From contig CANDGI010000006.1 of assembly GCA_947384285.1 (NCBI GenBank), forward strand, positions 46,649 through 110,648: a stretch of 64,000 bases of DNA. The letters run 5' to 3'. Positions 53,955 through 62,835 of the stretch are shown here, one piece after another. A model generated the notes under the pieces. The model was given only the letters and a program-made list of their open reading frames with translations. It was not told where the DNA came from and did not search any database. Within the stretch, counting starts at the first letter, position 1, and each line of letters opens with the position of its first letter. The stretch is from an uncultured Lachnospiraceae bacterium. GTDB lineage: Bacteria; Bacillota; Clostridia; Lachnospirales; Lachnospiraceae. The translations under genes and the position numbers were made by a program.

Positions 53955-53983
53955 ATCTTAGCACAGATTATTCCATTTGGCAA
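53955..53983 (-). promoter_or_regulatory. Promoter of the T-box-aspS operon
   Basis: On the minus strand TTGCCA (53978-53983), 17 nt, TAAGAT (53955-53960), about 15-20 bp upstream of the T-box leader. Confidence 0.75.
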
Positions 53984-54072
53984 GAATTTTTTGCAAATTT
54001 TTTGCAACGGTAAAACTGGGAAGCGTTAACCAGTGTGGGTTATATTCGTCCTGCTTTTCTGCATATCTTTTT

Positions 54073-54212
54073 ACAAGCGTTCCAAGCAGCGTTACTGTCC
54101 AGCCTTTCCCTTCATCGCAGCAGACAGCCCTTCTGGCTTTTTCAAGCGTTCCAAGCAGCGTTACTGTCCAGTCTTTCCTTCATCGCAGCAGACAGCCCTT
54201 CCGCTGTGGATG
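54073..54212. repeat. 69-bp tandem duplication of epimerase-like gene 3' end
   Basis: CAAGCGTTCCAAGCAGCGTT ACTGTCCAG starts at 54074 and 54143, each followed by CTTTCC.TTCATCGCAGCAGA CAGCCCTTC. The second copy is the coding end of the gene (KERLDSNAAWNA, stop); the first lies downstream of it. Confidence 0.92.
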
Positions 54213-55044
54213 AAAAAAATATGCCGCATTGATTAATTTTCTTCTGGCACATGGTAAGATTCCTTGGATTTTTGCAAAATGCTTCCTCATTCCTCTGTAA
54301 TCTGCCCGTATCCAGCCCTATGCTTGCAAAGACCTCACACATTGTTGTATACGTATCATTTTCGTTGGGGGAACCGAAGTTGTACACTCCCCCAGGTATT
54401 TGAAAGGTCTTTTCCAGGTTCGCTATCACTTCATTCACATTGGTGATTCCTCTTTTGTCATAAACAGGGAACTGCATCACCTCTTTCTTTCCCATCTGTG
54501 CATGTAAGGTTCGAAAAAAGTCCCCATGCTCCCCATCATTTTTCGTTTCTGTATCATACATCCAGGATAACCTTAGCAGCACACAGCCGGGATCTATTTT
54601 CAGGCATTCCTGCTCTGCCTTTAATTTTTCCTGTCCATACAGATTAGACGGCTTGAGCTGTTCTTCCTCCCGGTGCGCCCCGCTTAAGCTGCTTCCAAAA
54701 TATACCTGGTCGGAGCTGCATAGGATGCATTTTGCCTGCACCTCCTTTGCCGCCTTGGCAATATGGATGCTTCCATTTACATTGATGTTCCATGAGCTTT
54801 CCGGCTCTTTTTCACATCGTCCCACATCTGAGATGGCGGCGCAGTGGATGACTATGTCAGGCTTATATTTGTGTAAAATCTGGGCTGTATTTCCTTCATC
54901 TGTGAGATCCAGTTCGCCGTGGGCTGGTGTATATACCTGGTATTTTCCAGTATAAAAATCAGCAATCCTTTTTCCCAGGAAACCGGATGCTCCGGTAATC
55001 AGGAGTTTTTTCTTCTCTTTTGTTCCACATACATTTCTTTCCAT
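54142..55044 (-). CDS. NAD-dependent epimerase/dTDP-4-dehydrorhamnose reductase-like
   Basis: An extended SDR of about 300 residues with LLITGASGFLGKRIADFY, HCAAISDVGRCE, CSSDQVYFG and the catalytic Tyr-x3-Lys in SNLYGQEKLKAE. The RfbD-like pattern (Asp in DQVY, short C-terminal domain, GVYNFG) suggests a nucleotide-sugar reductase or a related enzyme. It stands apart from other sugar genes. The start is either ATG 55044 (chosen, SD AGGG) or 55053. Substrate unknown. Confidence 0.85.
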   Translation of the reverse strand: MERNVCGTKEKKKLLITGASGFLGKRIADFYTGKYQVYTPAHGELDLTDEGNTAQILHKYKPDIVIHCAAISDVGRCEKEPESSWNINVNGSIHIAKAAKEVQAKCILCSSDQVYFGSSLSGAHREEEQLKPSNLYGQEKLKAEQECLKIDPGCVLLRLSWMYDTETKNDGEHGDFFRTLHAQMGKKEVMQFPVYDKRGITNVNEVIANLEKTFQIPGGVYNFGSPNENDTYTTMCEVFASIGLDTGRLQRNEEAFCKNPRNLTMCQKKINQCGIFFSSTAEGLSAAMKERLDSNAAWNA

Positions 55045-55107
55045 TTTAACCATTCCCTATCTGTTGTTATTTCCTCAAAATCCTCTATCCCGATTGGAAG
55101 TCTCTTT

Positions 55108-55647
55108 TTACTTGCTTCCACGCACGCCGCGCTCCTTCCCCAATGCAATCCAGTATCTTCGCGTCAGCCGCTCCTCCCCTTCCACCACATGCTCAATTTT
55201 GTCCCAAAGAATGCCGCCATTTCGCTCTATCACATGAACGGAACCATAATTACCGTCATTGCAGGTCAGCAATACTTTCTCAAGCTGCAGTACATCTCTG
55301 GCGTAAGGCAGCGCCTTTTTTAACATTTCTGTCCCTATGCCCTGATTCCATTTGGAGCAGCGCACGCCATACCCTATATGCCCGCCGAATTCCAGCAAAG
55401 CTTCTGTCAATGCATGCCGGATACAAATTTCACCCAGAAATTCTTCCCCATCCACCATCCAGAAATACGTAGCAGGAACCCAGCCTGCCGGAAGCTGGAT
55501 GCCCGCTTCAAAATTCCTCATTGTTTCAAAGATATCCATAGATTCCGTGTCCAGGAACGGAAAAACCTGTACTTTGTGCATGCGGTATTCCTCTACGGCC
55601 TCCACATAGCTCTGATAATATTTTCTATCTGGTTTCACCAACTGCAT
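55108..55647 (-). CDS. GNAT-family N-acetyltransferase
   Basis: The 179-residue GNAT protein has GGHIGYGVRCSKWNQGIGTE MLKKAL as the acetyl-CoA site (R/Q-x-x-G-x-G/A), followed by KVLLTCNDGNYGSVHVIERN GG, the usual last strand and helix. It belongs to the YkkB-like group often annotated as predicted acetyltransferase. Substrate unknown. AAAGGAGAAGG precedes the ATG. It sits next to the tRNA deacylase gene on the same strand. Confidence 0.9.
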   Translation of the reverse strand: MQLVKPDRKYYQSYVEAVEEYRMHKVQVFPFLDTESMDIFETMRNFEAGIQLPAGWVPATYFWMVDGEEFLGEICIRHALTEALLEFGGHIGYGVRCSKWNQGIGTEMLKKALPYARDVLQLEKVLLTCNDGNYGSVHVIERNGGILWDKIEHVVEGEERLTRRYWIALGKERGVRGSK

Positions 55648-55681
55648 AATTCCTTCTCCTTTCCTAACTTTTTCTATTTAT

Positions 55682-56230
55682 TCAAAGACGCACTACCGTA
55701 TATTCGTGGTGAACTGCTGGCAGAAACTTATGCAGCAAATCATCCATCTTCAGGCGGATACTGGAAGTATTGATACAAGGATGACACCCGAAATATTCTG
55801 ACTGGATGACATCATGATCTACCAAAAGAGCCACCTGGTTATCTATGTCATTCATCAATCCCATCACACTGACAGATCCTGGTGAAATTTTAAGATACTT
55901 TTCCATAAATTCCCCTGGCGCAAAGGAAAGCCGGGAACTGTTAATCTGATGGGAGATATCTTTCGTCTTAAACTTTTTGTCTCCTAAAATCATCAGCATA
56001 TAAAATTTCGTCTTCTGCGCATTGCAGAGAAAAAGGTTTTTACAAATGGCAGCCGGCTCCAATACCTGATCTACTGCCTTGCAGGCTTCCATGGTAAACG
56101 CGGCTTCGTGATCCACTCTATCATAATCAATCTGCAGAGCATCCAGCAAATCATATACTGCCATTTCCTCTTTTATCCTGTCCTTGCCGCTGCCAGGACG
56201 ACCATGCCTTAACTTCAATTCTGCCTTCAT
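55682..56230 (-). CDS. YbaK/ProX-type Ala-tRNA(Pro) deacylase
   Basis: The 182-residue YbaK/EbsC domain protein has DLLDALQIDYDRVDHEAAFT, ICKNLFLCNAQKTKFYMLMI, and PGSVSVMGLMNDIDNQVALL VD, the pattern of free-standing ProXp-ala/PrdX editing enzymes that hydrolyse Ala-tRNA(Pro). The substrate assignment rests on family pattern. The window also encodes a tRNA-Pro, but no proS is present. Confidence 0.85.
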   Translation of the reverse strand: MKAELKLRHGRPGSGKDRIKEEMAVYDLLDALQIDYDRVDHEAAFTMEACKAVDQVLEPAAICKNLFLCNAQKTKFYMLMILGDKKFKTKDISHQINSSRLSFAPGEFMEKYLKISPGSVSVMGLMNDIDNQVALLVDHDVIQSEYFGCHPCINTSSIRLKMDDLLHKFLPAVHHEYTVVRL

Positions 56231-56274
56231 GTTTATTTTCCTCTCGTTAACTTTTTCTTACATAAAATGGGAAG

Positions 56275-57015
56275 TTACGAATACATTATCAAAATCCTTT
56301 TATAAGACCGATATACCAAATAAATCCCAGCCGAGCAGGCAAGCACTAATAAAACAATTCCGGCAGCAGGGAAAACTAGAAATAAAATCCCAATCAATAA
56401 GAAAAATAACGCGCACTTTTTGTATAAACCAGCCATCCTGGCGTTATAGCCTTTTACATCTTTCACCTTATCCCTCAGGGAGGTATCCCCCTTTTCAATG
56501 AAACGCCCCCACTTCGCTTCGGTCGCAAGCCGTCGGAAGGCATTTCGAATCATGCTTCGCATTAACTTCCCTCCTAGTAAATCATTTGCTTTCTCTAGAA
56601 ATTCTTTTTTCATTGTAACATATATTGGTCTTCTCTGGAAACATTTCATGGATTTTATTTGATTCGTTAAAAAATCCACCATTGCCTGGGGGCCGCTGGT
56701 TTTTATTTTCATCTGTCCCAGGAAGGCAGGCATCCTTGTCCCATGAACAAAATAGCTGCAGCTGTGGAGCTGATACTGGACAATCCTGCTGTATTCTAAA
56801 AGCTGCTCCAATACTTCCTCACTCTCCACCGCCGCATCCTCAGACGCCGCGCCATATTTCTTCATCAAGCTCTGCACATCAGCGGCAAGGTTGGGATGCA
56901 GGCATATTCCCCGCTCACCTGCTCCATCAAAATGCTTTGCAGCAATCTTTTCCAATGTTTGCTGCTTCCTTACAGATATACTTCTTTTTCGCTCCATTGC
57001 CGCCTTAAAGTGCAT
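56275..57015 (-). CDS. Hypothetical protein with C-terminal membrane hairpin
   Basis: The 246-residue protein is mostly helical and basic (ERKRSISVRKQQTLEKIAAK), with a central region KKYGAASEDAAVESEEVLEQ LLEYSRIVQYQLHSCSYFV. Two closely spaced membrane helices follow (CALFFLLIGILFLVFPAAGI and VLLVLACSAGIYLVY) with a basic tail. No family recognised. An ATG six codons later (56997) with AAGGCGG upstream is an equally good start. Confidence 0.6.
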   Translation of the reverse strand: MHFKAAMERKRSISVRKQQTLEKIAAKHFDGAGERGICLHPNLAADVQSLMKKYGAASEDAAVESEEVLEQLLEYSRIVQYQLHSCSYFVHGTRMPAFLGQMKIKTSGPQAMVDFLTNQIKSMKCFQRRPIYVTMKKEFLEKANDLLGGKLMRSMIRNAFRRLATEAKWGRFIEKGDTSLRDKVKDVKGYNARMAGLYKKCALFFLLIGILFLVFPAAGIVLLVLACSAGIYLVYRSYKRILIMYS

Positions 57016-57042
57016 TTATTCCTGCAAAATAAAAAAGCGCAT

Positions 57043-57089
57043 GAAAAAAGTGTGTCATTAGGCATCCTGAATGCTAACAAACACACTTT
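57043..57089 (-). terminator. Terminator of metY-cysK
   Basis: On the minus strand AAAGTGTGTTTGTTAGCAT pairs with ATGCCTAATGACACACTTT around TCAGG, followed by TTTTC. Confidence 0.85.
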
Positions 57090-57138
57090 CCATGATATCT
57101 TCTATTCCTTTTTCATCCTAATCAAACAGATGCCTGTC

Positions 57139-58071
57139 CTACTCCACAAACAAGGGCGTAGAATAATACCTGTCTCCGCTGTCCGGCAGCAATGCCACAA
57201 TGGTTTTCCCTTGGTTTTCCGGCCGCTTCGCCAATTCCAGAGCCGCAGATAAAGCCGCCCCAGAAGAAATCCCCACCAGGACGCCCTCTGCTTTTGCAAG
57301 CTCCTTGGCTGCTGCAAAAGCCGCCGCATCCTCTACTGGAAAAATTTCATCATATACATCTGTATTCAAAGTATCCGGTACAAATCCGGCTCCGATTCCC
57401 TGAATCTTATGGGAACCGCTTTTCCCCTCCGACAGCACGGGAGAGGAGGAAGGCTCTACCGCCACCACTTTTACCTGGGGATTCTGGGATTTCAGATATT
57501 CTCCCACGCCAGTGATTGTGCCGCCGGTTCCTACGCCTGCCACGAAAATATCCACGCATCCCTCTGTATCCTCCCAGATTTCCGGCCCTGTGGTCTTTCT
57601 GTGGATTTCAGGGTTGGCTGGATTCTCAAACTGCCCCGGGATAAAACTGTTTGGAATCTCCATTGCCAATTCCTCCGCTTTGGCAATGGCGCCTTTCATG
57701 CCCTTTGCCCCCTCGGTCAGCACCAGCTCTGCCCCGTAAGCCTTCAAAATATTCCTGCGCTCTGCGCTCATGGTCTCTGGCATGGTAAGAATCACCCGGT
57801 ATCCCTTGGAAGCTGCAATGGCTGCAAGGCCGATTCCAGTATTTCCAGAAGTAGGCTCAATGATAACGGAATCTTTTCCCAGCTTTCCTTTCGCTTCCGC
57901 ATCTTCAATCATGGCCTTGGCAATCCGGTCTTTTGCACTTCCCGCCGGATTAAAATACTCTAATTTTACCAAAATCTTTGCTGTCAATCCATGCGCTTTC
58001 TCAATATTTGCAACCTCCACCAAGGGGGTATTTCCAATCAAATCTAAGGTTCCCTGATAAATTTTCGACAT
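57139..58071 (-). CDS. cysK: Cysteine synthase A
   Basis: The 310-residue PLP enzyme makes cysteine from O-acetylserine and sulfide. PLP Lys is in [19 protein letters not shown], with [12 protein letters not shown] and the phosphate-binding [15 protein letters not shown]. Length is normal. AGGAGG precedes the ATG. It follows metY on the same strand, with a terminator after it; both enzymes fix sulfide and are probably co-regulated. Confidence 0.96.
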   Translation of the reverse strand: MSKIYQGTLDLIGNTPLVEVANIEKAHGLTAKILVKLEYFNPAGSAKDRIAKAMIEDAEAKGKLGKDSVIIEPTSGNTGIGLAAIAASKGYRVILTMPETMSAERRNILKAYGAELVLTEGAKGMKGAIAKAEELAMEIPNSFIPGQFENPANPEIHRKTTGPEIWEDTEGCVDIFVAGVGTGGTITGVGEYLKSQNPQVKVVAVEPSSSPVLSEGKSGSHKIQGIGAGFVPDTLNTDVYDEIFPVEDAAAFAAAKELAKAEGVLVGISSGAALSAALELAKRPENQGKTIVALLPDSGDRYYSTPLFVE

Positions 58072-58149
58072 TTTAACTCCTCCTAAAATAATGTATCGCC
58101 CCTCATCTCCGGCTCGGCGGAAGGCATTTTAAGAAATGCTGCGCATTTG

Positions 58150-58262
58150 CCCTCCTTCTAACTGCTTACGCTTCAACAGCAGCAAAGCTGCCGGATAATC
58201 TCTCTTACCTTGTAGATGCAGCCTCCTGCTAACCGCTTACGCTTCAACAGCGGCAAAGGCTT
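58150..58262. repeat. 71-bp duplication of the metY 3' end
   Basis: CCTGCTAACCGCTTACGCTT CAACAGCGGCAAAG (58224, stop and last codons of metY) recurs 71 bp away at 58153 as CCTTCTAACTGCTTACGCTT CAACAGCAGCAAAG. Confidence 0.9.
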
Positions 58263-59547
58263 CTTCCAAATCTTCAATAATATCGTCTATGTGCTCTGTG
58301 CCAATGGACAAGCGGATGGTATTTTTATAAATCCCCTGCTCATTCAGCTCTTCCTCATTCAATTGGGAATGGGTCGTGGATGCTGGATGGATGGCAAGGG
58401 ACTTTACATCCGCCACATTTGCCAGCAATGAAAATATTTCCAGGTTATCGATAAAATCCTTGGCTGTGCGGTCGTCTCCTTTTATTTCAAAAGTAAAAAT
58501 GGAACCGCCGCCCTTTGGAAAATATTTCTGGTACAATTCCCGTTGTCTGGGATCGGTGGAAATGGAGGGATGATGCACCTTTTCCACCTGGGGATGATTG
58601 TTCAGATATTCCACCACCTTCCATGCATTTTCCGCATGGCGCTCCACCCTTAAGGACAAGGTTTCCAATCCTTGCAGGAACAGAAATGCATGAAAAGGAG
58701 AAAGGGCTGCTCCCATATCCCGCAGGAGAATGGCACGGATTTTCGTAACAAATGCGGCAGGCCCTGCTGCTTTCGTAAAGCTTACCCCATGATAGCTGGA
58801 ATTCGGTTCTGTAAGGGAAGGAAATTTCCCAGATGCTTCCCAGTCAAATTTTCCGCTGTCTACAATCACGCCTCCAATCGCTGTGCCATGGCCGCCGATA
58901 AACTTTGTGGCGGAATGTATCACAATATCCGCCCCGTATTCCATGGGCCTTACCAAAAACGGGGTTGCAAAAGTGCTGTCCACCACCAATGGAATTTTGT
59001 GCTCATGGGCAAGCTTTGCAATGGCTTCGATATCGCTCACTTCAGAGTGGGGATTTCCCAGGGTTTCTATGTAAAGGGCTTTGGTATTCTCCTGGATTGC
59101 CTGTGCAAAATTATTGATGTCCGACGGCTCCACAAAGGTTGTGGTAATTCCATATTCCGGCAAGGTGTGCGCCAACAGGTTATAGGTTCCCCCATAAATG
59201 TTGTTTGCCGCCACAATATGTTCCCCATTTTGGGCCAGATTCTGTATGGTATAGGTGACTGCTGCCGCACCGGAAGCCACCGCCAGGGCAGCCGCACCGC
59301 CCTCCAATGCCGCAATCCGCTGTTCAAAAATATCCTGGGTTGGATTGGTAAGCCGCCCGTAGATATTTCCTGCATCCTGCAAGCCGAACCTTGCAGCCGC
59401 ATGGTCTGAATTGTGGAATACATAGGAAGAAGTTGCGTAAATCGGCACCGCTCTCGCATCGGTTGCCGGGTCTGCCTGCTCCTGCCCCACGTGCAGCTGT
59501 AATGTTTCAAATTTTAACGCCCTGTCTTTGTATGGTTTTTTGCTCAT
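58237..59547 (-). CDS. metY: O-acetylhomoserine sulfhydrylase (MetY type)
   Basis: The 436-residue Cys/Met-metabolism PLP enzyme has FETLQLHVGQEQADPATDAR AVPIY, NIYGRLTNPTQD, and the PLP Lys in IVIHSATKFIGGHGTAIGGV. The N-terminal signature and length fit O-acetylhomoserine aminocarboxypropyltransferase, which makes homocysteine from sulfide. A promoter lies at 59610-59638, and cysK follows. Confidence 0.94.
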   Translation of the reverse strand: MSKKPYKDRALKFETLQLHVGQEQADPATDARAVPIYATSSYVFHNSDHAAARFGLQDAGNIYGRLTNPTQDIFEQRIAALEGGAAALAVASGAAAVTYTIQNLAQNGEHIVAANNIYGGTYNLLAHTLPEYGITTTFVEPSDINNFAQAIQENTKALYIETLGNPHSEVSDIEAIAKLAHEHKIPLVVDSTFATPFLVRPMEYGADIVIHSATKFIGGHGTAIGGVIVDSGKFDWEASGKFPSLTEPNSSYHGVSFTKAAGPAAFVTKIRAILLRDMGAALSPFHAFLFLQGLETLSLRVERHAENAWKVVEYLNNHPQVEKVHHPSISTDPRQRELYQKYFPKGGGSIFTFEIKGDDRTAKDFIDNLEIFSLLANVADVKSLAIHPASTTHSQLNEEELNEQGIYKNTIRLSIGTEHIDDIIEDLEEAFAAVEA

Positions 59548-59609
59548 AACACGTTTTCTCTCCTTTTCCCTTATTTCATATCTGTTTAGTAGGTTATCTG
59601 TTTTCCTAT

Positions 59610-59638
59610 ACCATACCCTTTACTTCCCAGTAAGTCAA
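59610..59638 (-). promoter_or_regulatory. Promoter of metY
   Basis: On the minus strand TTGACT (59633-59638), 17 nt, TATGGT (59610-59615). The arms TTCCC and GGGAA flank the -35 box, but no regulator can be named. Confidence 0.55.
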
Positions 59639-59862
59639 TAGGGAATTTTATTTTTTAGGAAGATATACGCTCCATCCGGCCAAAATCATTGGCAGTTTCT
59701 GGGTGTAAACACTCTGCTGAATGACCAGGCCGCTTATCACCTATGGCAAAATGCACTGAAAACATGGAACCTTATGAAAACACCTTTGCAGATGAATCAG
59801 GCTAATACAGCTAAAAAACGGAATGGAAATTGCGGGAAATGAAACCCGCGAAGGAATAAAAA
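59639..59862. other. Intergenic region between metY and ttcA-like gene
   Basis: No gene is supported here. A plus-strand frame from about 59680 to 59842 is open without start or recognisable motif. GCGGGAAATGAAACCCGC at about 59833-59850 is a short hairpin just past the stop of the TtcA-like gene and may end its transcript. Confidence 0.5.
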
Positions 59863-60717
59863 TCATCCGCCCTGCCCATCATAATTTTCCAGAAAATGAT
59901 GCTTCACCCCCTGCTCTTTATAGGCAATCACAGTGCTTAAGTTCACATTTTCCACGCTGCGGAAAATATTTGCCTCCACAAAGGGGTTGGTTTTCTTTAG
60001 TTTTTCAATCAATTGTTTCACTTCCTTGCGCTTGGAAGTGGTTTCATTGTTTGGACTGTTGATGGCGCAGGCTTCCGTAAACCGGCAGGCGCATTGCAGG
60101 AACTGCAGCCCATTATAATCCCGCCAGCGCTTAATATCCCCTTCCCTGATATAGTACATAGGGCGGATCAGCTCCATGCCTGGGAAATTCGTGCTGTGCA
60201 GCTTAGGCATCATGGTCTGTATCTGCCCTCCATAGAGCATTCCCATCAGGATTGTCTCAATCACATCGTCATAATGATGCCCCAGCGCAATTTTATTGCA
60301 GCCAAGCTCCCTGGCCTGATGGTAGAGATGCCCCCGGCGCATCCGCGCGCAGAGATAGCAAGGGGATTTTTCTATCTCATAAACTGCGTCAAATATATCC
60401 GATGCAAAGACTGTAATGGGAATCTCCATCTTTGCTGCATTGTCCTCAATCATTCTCCGGTTTTCCTTTAAATAACCTGGATCCATCACCAAAAATTCCA
60501 GCCCAAAAGATACCTTCCTGTGCTTCTGCAATTCTTGAAACAGCTTTGCCATCAGCATGGAATCCTTTCCGCCGGAAATGCAGACTGCGATGTTGTCTCC
60601 CTCCTGCACCAGCTCATAATCCCGGACTGCCTTTGCAAAGCGGGAAAATAACTCTTTGTGGAATTTTTTCTGGATGCTTTTTTCCACTTGTTCTGCCTGA
60701 TTCACTGCTCTTTCCAT
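59863..60717 (-). CDS. TtcA-family tRNA 2-thiolation ATPase
   Basis: The 284-residue PP-loop ATPase has the SGGKDSM motif in ICISGGKDSMLMAKL, a CxxC (PCYLCARMRRG) and LGHHYDDVIETILM, which fit the TtcA/TtuA group of Fe-S tRNA sulfur transferases; a second Cys cluster is in QCACRFTEAC. It would 2-thiolate a tRNA cytidine or uridine. The ATG at 60717 follows GGGGGAC; the earlier frame start is discarded. Confidence 0.85.
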   Translation of the reverse strand: MERAVNQAEQVEKSIQKKFHKELFSRFAKAVRDYELVQEGDNIAVCISGGKDSMLMAKLFQELQKHRKVSFGLEFLVMDPGYLKENRRMIEDNAAKMEIPITVFASDIFDAVYEIEKSPCYLCARMRRGHLYHQARELGCNKIALGHHYDDVIETILMGMLYGGQIQTMMPKLHSTNFPGMELIRPMYYIREGDIKRWRDYNGLQFLQCACRFTEACAINSPNNETTSKRKEVKQLIEKLKKTNPFVEANIFRSVENVNLSTVIAYKEQGVKHHFLENYDGQGG

Positions 60718-60790
60718 CTGAAATGTCCCCCGCCATACCAAAATTTCGTTTCTCTAACGTTCGTATTATATTCTTTTCTTGATATAATGG

Positions 60791-60826
60791 CAACAGCCTC
60801 TTTGCAAAAATACAAAGAGACTGCTG
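60791..60826 (-). terminator. Hairpin after anti-sigma gene
   Basis: CAACAGCCTCTTTG and CAAAGAGACTGCTG form a 14-bp stem with one mismatch, 10 bp past the stop. There is no T-run, so the terminator call is tentative. Confidence 0.5.
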
Positions 60827-60835
60827 TAAAAATTA

Positions 60836-62101
60836 TCAATCCTTCTGGTATTGGTACACCTTTAAGGTTATCGTTCCGTCCTCTTCCCGTGTAAAGGTTT
60901 CTATATACACTTTCTTTCCGCCTCCGCCGACGATATATTTACTCTCTGACATTCCAACCTGGTCCTCTTTGAAAATACTTTCCGCCAGAATTGTACCGCT
61001 GGAAGACCTTGTTCCATCCGCTTCCATTTGATAAGAATAGCTGAAATACCCTTCTTCATCCACTGTCAATGTCTGTGTCAAATCATCCAGCAATTCTGCT
61101 TTCTGCTCCAGGTCTTTCTGGGTCCAGCCTTCGATCTCCTTTGCAAGCAGGCCATACTTACCTAAATTCTGTTCCGTGCCGTTTTCATCTCCAGACTTAT
61201 CTTCCAGGCTGTTCCCGTCTGCAAATCCATCTCCTACGCCATCCCCGTCTGCAGGCTCATCTTCCGCGCCTGCCAACTCCTTTTCCAGCCGGCGGATATA
61301 GGCGTCCGCTTTTTCCCTGTCTGCCTTCTTTTCATCCAAAGGCAATTGGAACAGCGCATTTACCCCTTCAAAAGCTTCATTTCTGGCAATCTCCCCTGTG
61401 GCCTCCTCAAACAGGTACGCATCACTATCATAAAAAGTACCGCTGTTCACAGCAAGATACAATCCCCGGTCTGCAAAAACCTCTATATTATCTGTTTCTG
61501 TAATCCGGTATTGTATCCCATCCTGCACAAATTCCGAATACCCGCCGCTCATAGTCAAGGCATTGTAAAGACTGGGGTTCTGCCCTTTAATCAGGGGAGA
61601 CACAAAAAATGGATCTTTTCCGTAATCATCATCTCTCGTGCCAGGCCTTGGAGAGCCGTCGGCATTTTCAATGGCTGTTACCACATAAGTCCTGTCATCC
61701 CGGATGTCCCCTGCCGCATCATCCGAATTTACATACTGGCTCAAATTTTTTCCAGACACAACACCCAAAAGGGTGATTTTGTAATTTCCATATTCCTGGG
61801 ATTCCTGGATGGAAACGGCGTCCTGGCTTTGAAATGCTGCCGCAAGCCCCTGGTCTTTTACCTCCTCTGCCACCTGATCCGGGGTTAAATACTTCCATGC
61901 TGCAACAGCAGTCAGGGAACTGATGGAAAGGACGACAGCTGCCGAAATTGCTATTGCTGGCATTTTCTTTCTGTATTGTTTATTCATCATTTCTCTCTCC
62001 TTTGCTTTCCTCAAAATTTTTTGGTTCAGCCAGTAATCTGGTTCTTCTTCTGGAGAAAGGGCCTGCTGTAACAACTGTTCCAGATTTTTGTCATTTTTCA
62101 T
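60836..62101 (-). CDS. Membrane anti-sigma factor-like protein
   Basis: The 421-residue protein has an acidic N-terminal cytoplasmic part of about 45 residues, one helix (AIAISAAVVLSISSLTAVAA) and a large outside domain with an Asp/Glu/Gly-rich stretch (GAEDEPADGDGVGDGFADGN). The layout recalls DUF4179-type anti-sigma proteins. The start overlaps the sigma gene by 11 bp, with GGAGG upstream, as is typical for sigma/anti-sigma pairs. Confidence 0.75.
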   Translation of the reverse strand: MKNDKNLEQLLQQALSPEEEPDYWLNQKILRKAKEREMMNKQYRKKMPAIAISAAVVLSISSLTAVAAWKYLTPDQVAEEVKDQGLAAAFQSQDAVSIQESQEYGNYKITLLGVVSGKNLSQYVNSDDAAGDIRDDRTYVVTAIENADGSPRPGTRDDDYGKDPFFVSPLIKGQNPSLYNALTMSGGYSEFVQDGIQYRITETDNIEVFADRGLYLAVNSGTFYDSDAYLFEEATGEIARNEAFEGVNALFQLPLDEKKADREKADAYIRRLEKELAGAEDEPADGDGVGDGFADGNSLEDKSGDENGTEQNLGKYGLLAKEIEGWTQKDLEQKAELLDDLTQTLTVDEEGYFSYSYQMEADGTRSSSGTILAESIFKEDQVGMSESKYIVGGGGKKVYIETFTREEDGTITLKVYQYQKD

Positions 62102-62621
62102 CTAAAACAACCTCCAATTCTTTTCTTAACAGCTTTCTTGCTTTGTGCAGCCTGCTTTTTACCGTGCCCTGGGGAAGCTTCAGGATGCCTCCAATCTGTT
62201 CTGTGGAAAACTGCTGGGAATAATAGAGATACACCGGGATACGGTACTTATCATCTAATTTCGCCACCGCTTCCCGTACCTGCCTTTGCAGCTCCCGCTG
62301 GAAAAAAATTTCCTCTGTGGATGCTTCCTGGCGGGCGGCTTCCATGCCTGCCGCTTCCTCTATATATTCCTCCATGCCCGCAATCCGTTTCCTCCAGGCA
62401 TATTTTCGTTTTTTATTTTTCCAGATGCGCAGGGCGATGGAAATCAGATAGCTTCCTGGATTTTTCTCCCAGTCCATTTTCCCTTTCAGCTCTACCGCTT
62501 TTAAAAACGTATCCTGATAAAGCTCTTCTGCCTCCTGTTTGTTCTGGGTAAGCTGTCTGCAGAACGCATAAACACTTTTTCCATGTTCATTGATGCATTG
62601 CAATAACTGCATGTCATTCAT
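62091..62621 (-). CDS. ECF-type RNA polymerase sigma factor
   Basis: The 176-residue protein has sigma region 2 (AEELYQDTFLKAVELKG, and ISIALRIWKNKKRKYAW) and region 4 (LDDKYRIPVYLYYSQQFSTE QIGGILKLPQGTVKSRLHKA). The ATG at 62621 was chosen since the TTG three codons before lies on the AAAGG. It is first in an operon with its anti-sigma gene. A small signal-dependent regulon is expected; no ECF-type promoter was recognised here. Confidence 0.92.
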   Translation of the reverse strand: MNDMQLLQCINEHGKSVYAFCRQLTQNKQEAEELYQDTFLKAVELKGKMDWEKNPGSYLISIALRIWKNKKRKYAWRKRIAGMEEYIEEAAGMEAARQEASTEEIFFQRELQRQVREAVAKLDDKYRIPVYLYYSQQFSTEQIGGILKLPQGTVKSRLHKARKLLRKELEVVLDEK

Positions 62622-62689
62622 TTTACTCAACCTTTCAGACGTCTTTCTAAGGCCAAAGCGAACAATTTATATTTTCGGTACACAAGAAA

Positions 62690-62731
62690 AATAGAATCCA
62701 AATATGAAACGTCCGCTGTAATAACTTGCCC
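62690..62731. repeat. Dispersed 40-bp intergenic repeat, copy 4
   Basis: ATAGAATCCAAATATGAAAC then GTCCGCTGTAATAACT, followed by a short echo (CATTGTAATAACTT at 62745). Related to 30312, 37659 and 51595. Confidence 0.5.
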
Positions 62732-62835
62732 TTTCACTGATACATTGTAATAACTTTTCTTTTGGTTCATGGAATTTACTTTTTTGGGGATATATTATAT
62801 ACTGATACCGAAACGTACAGAAAGGATGATAAGAA

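Noticed and set aside
58072-58236. SAM or cysteine-responsive riboswitch near cysK/metY
   Set aside because: No conserved riboswitch core was seen; the stretch is mainly the 71-bp duplication of the metY end.
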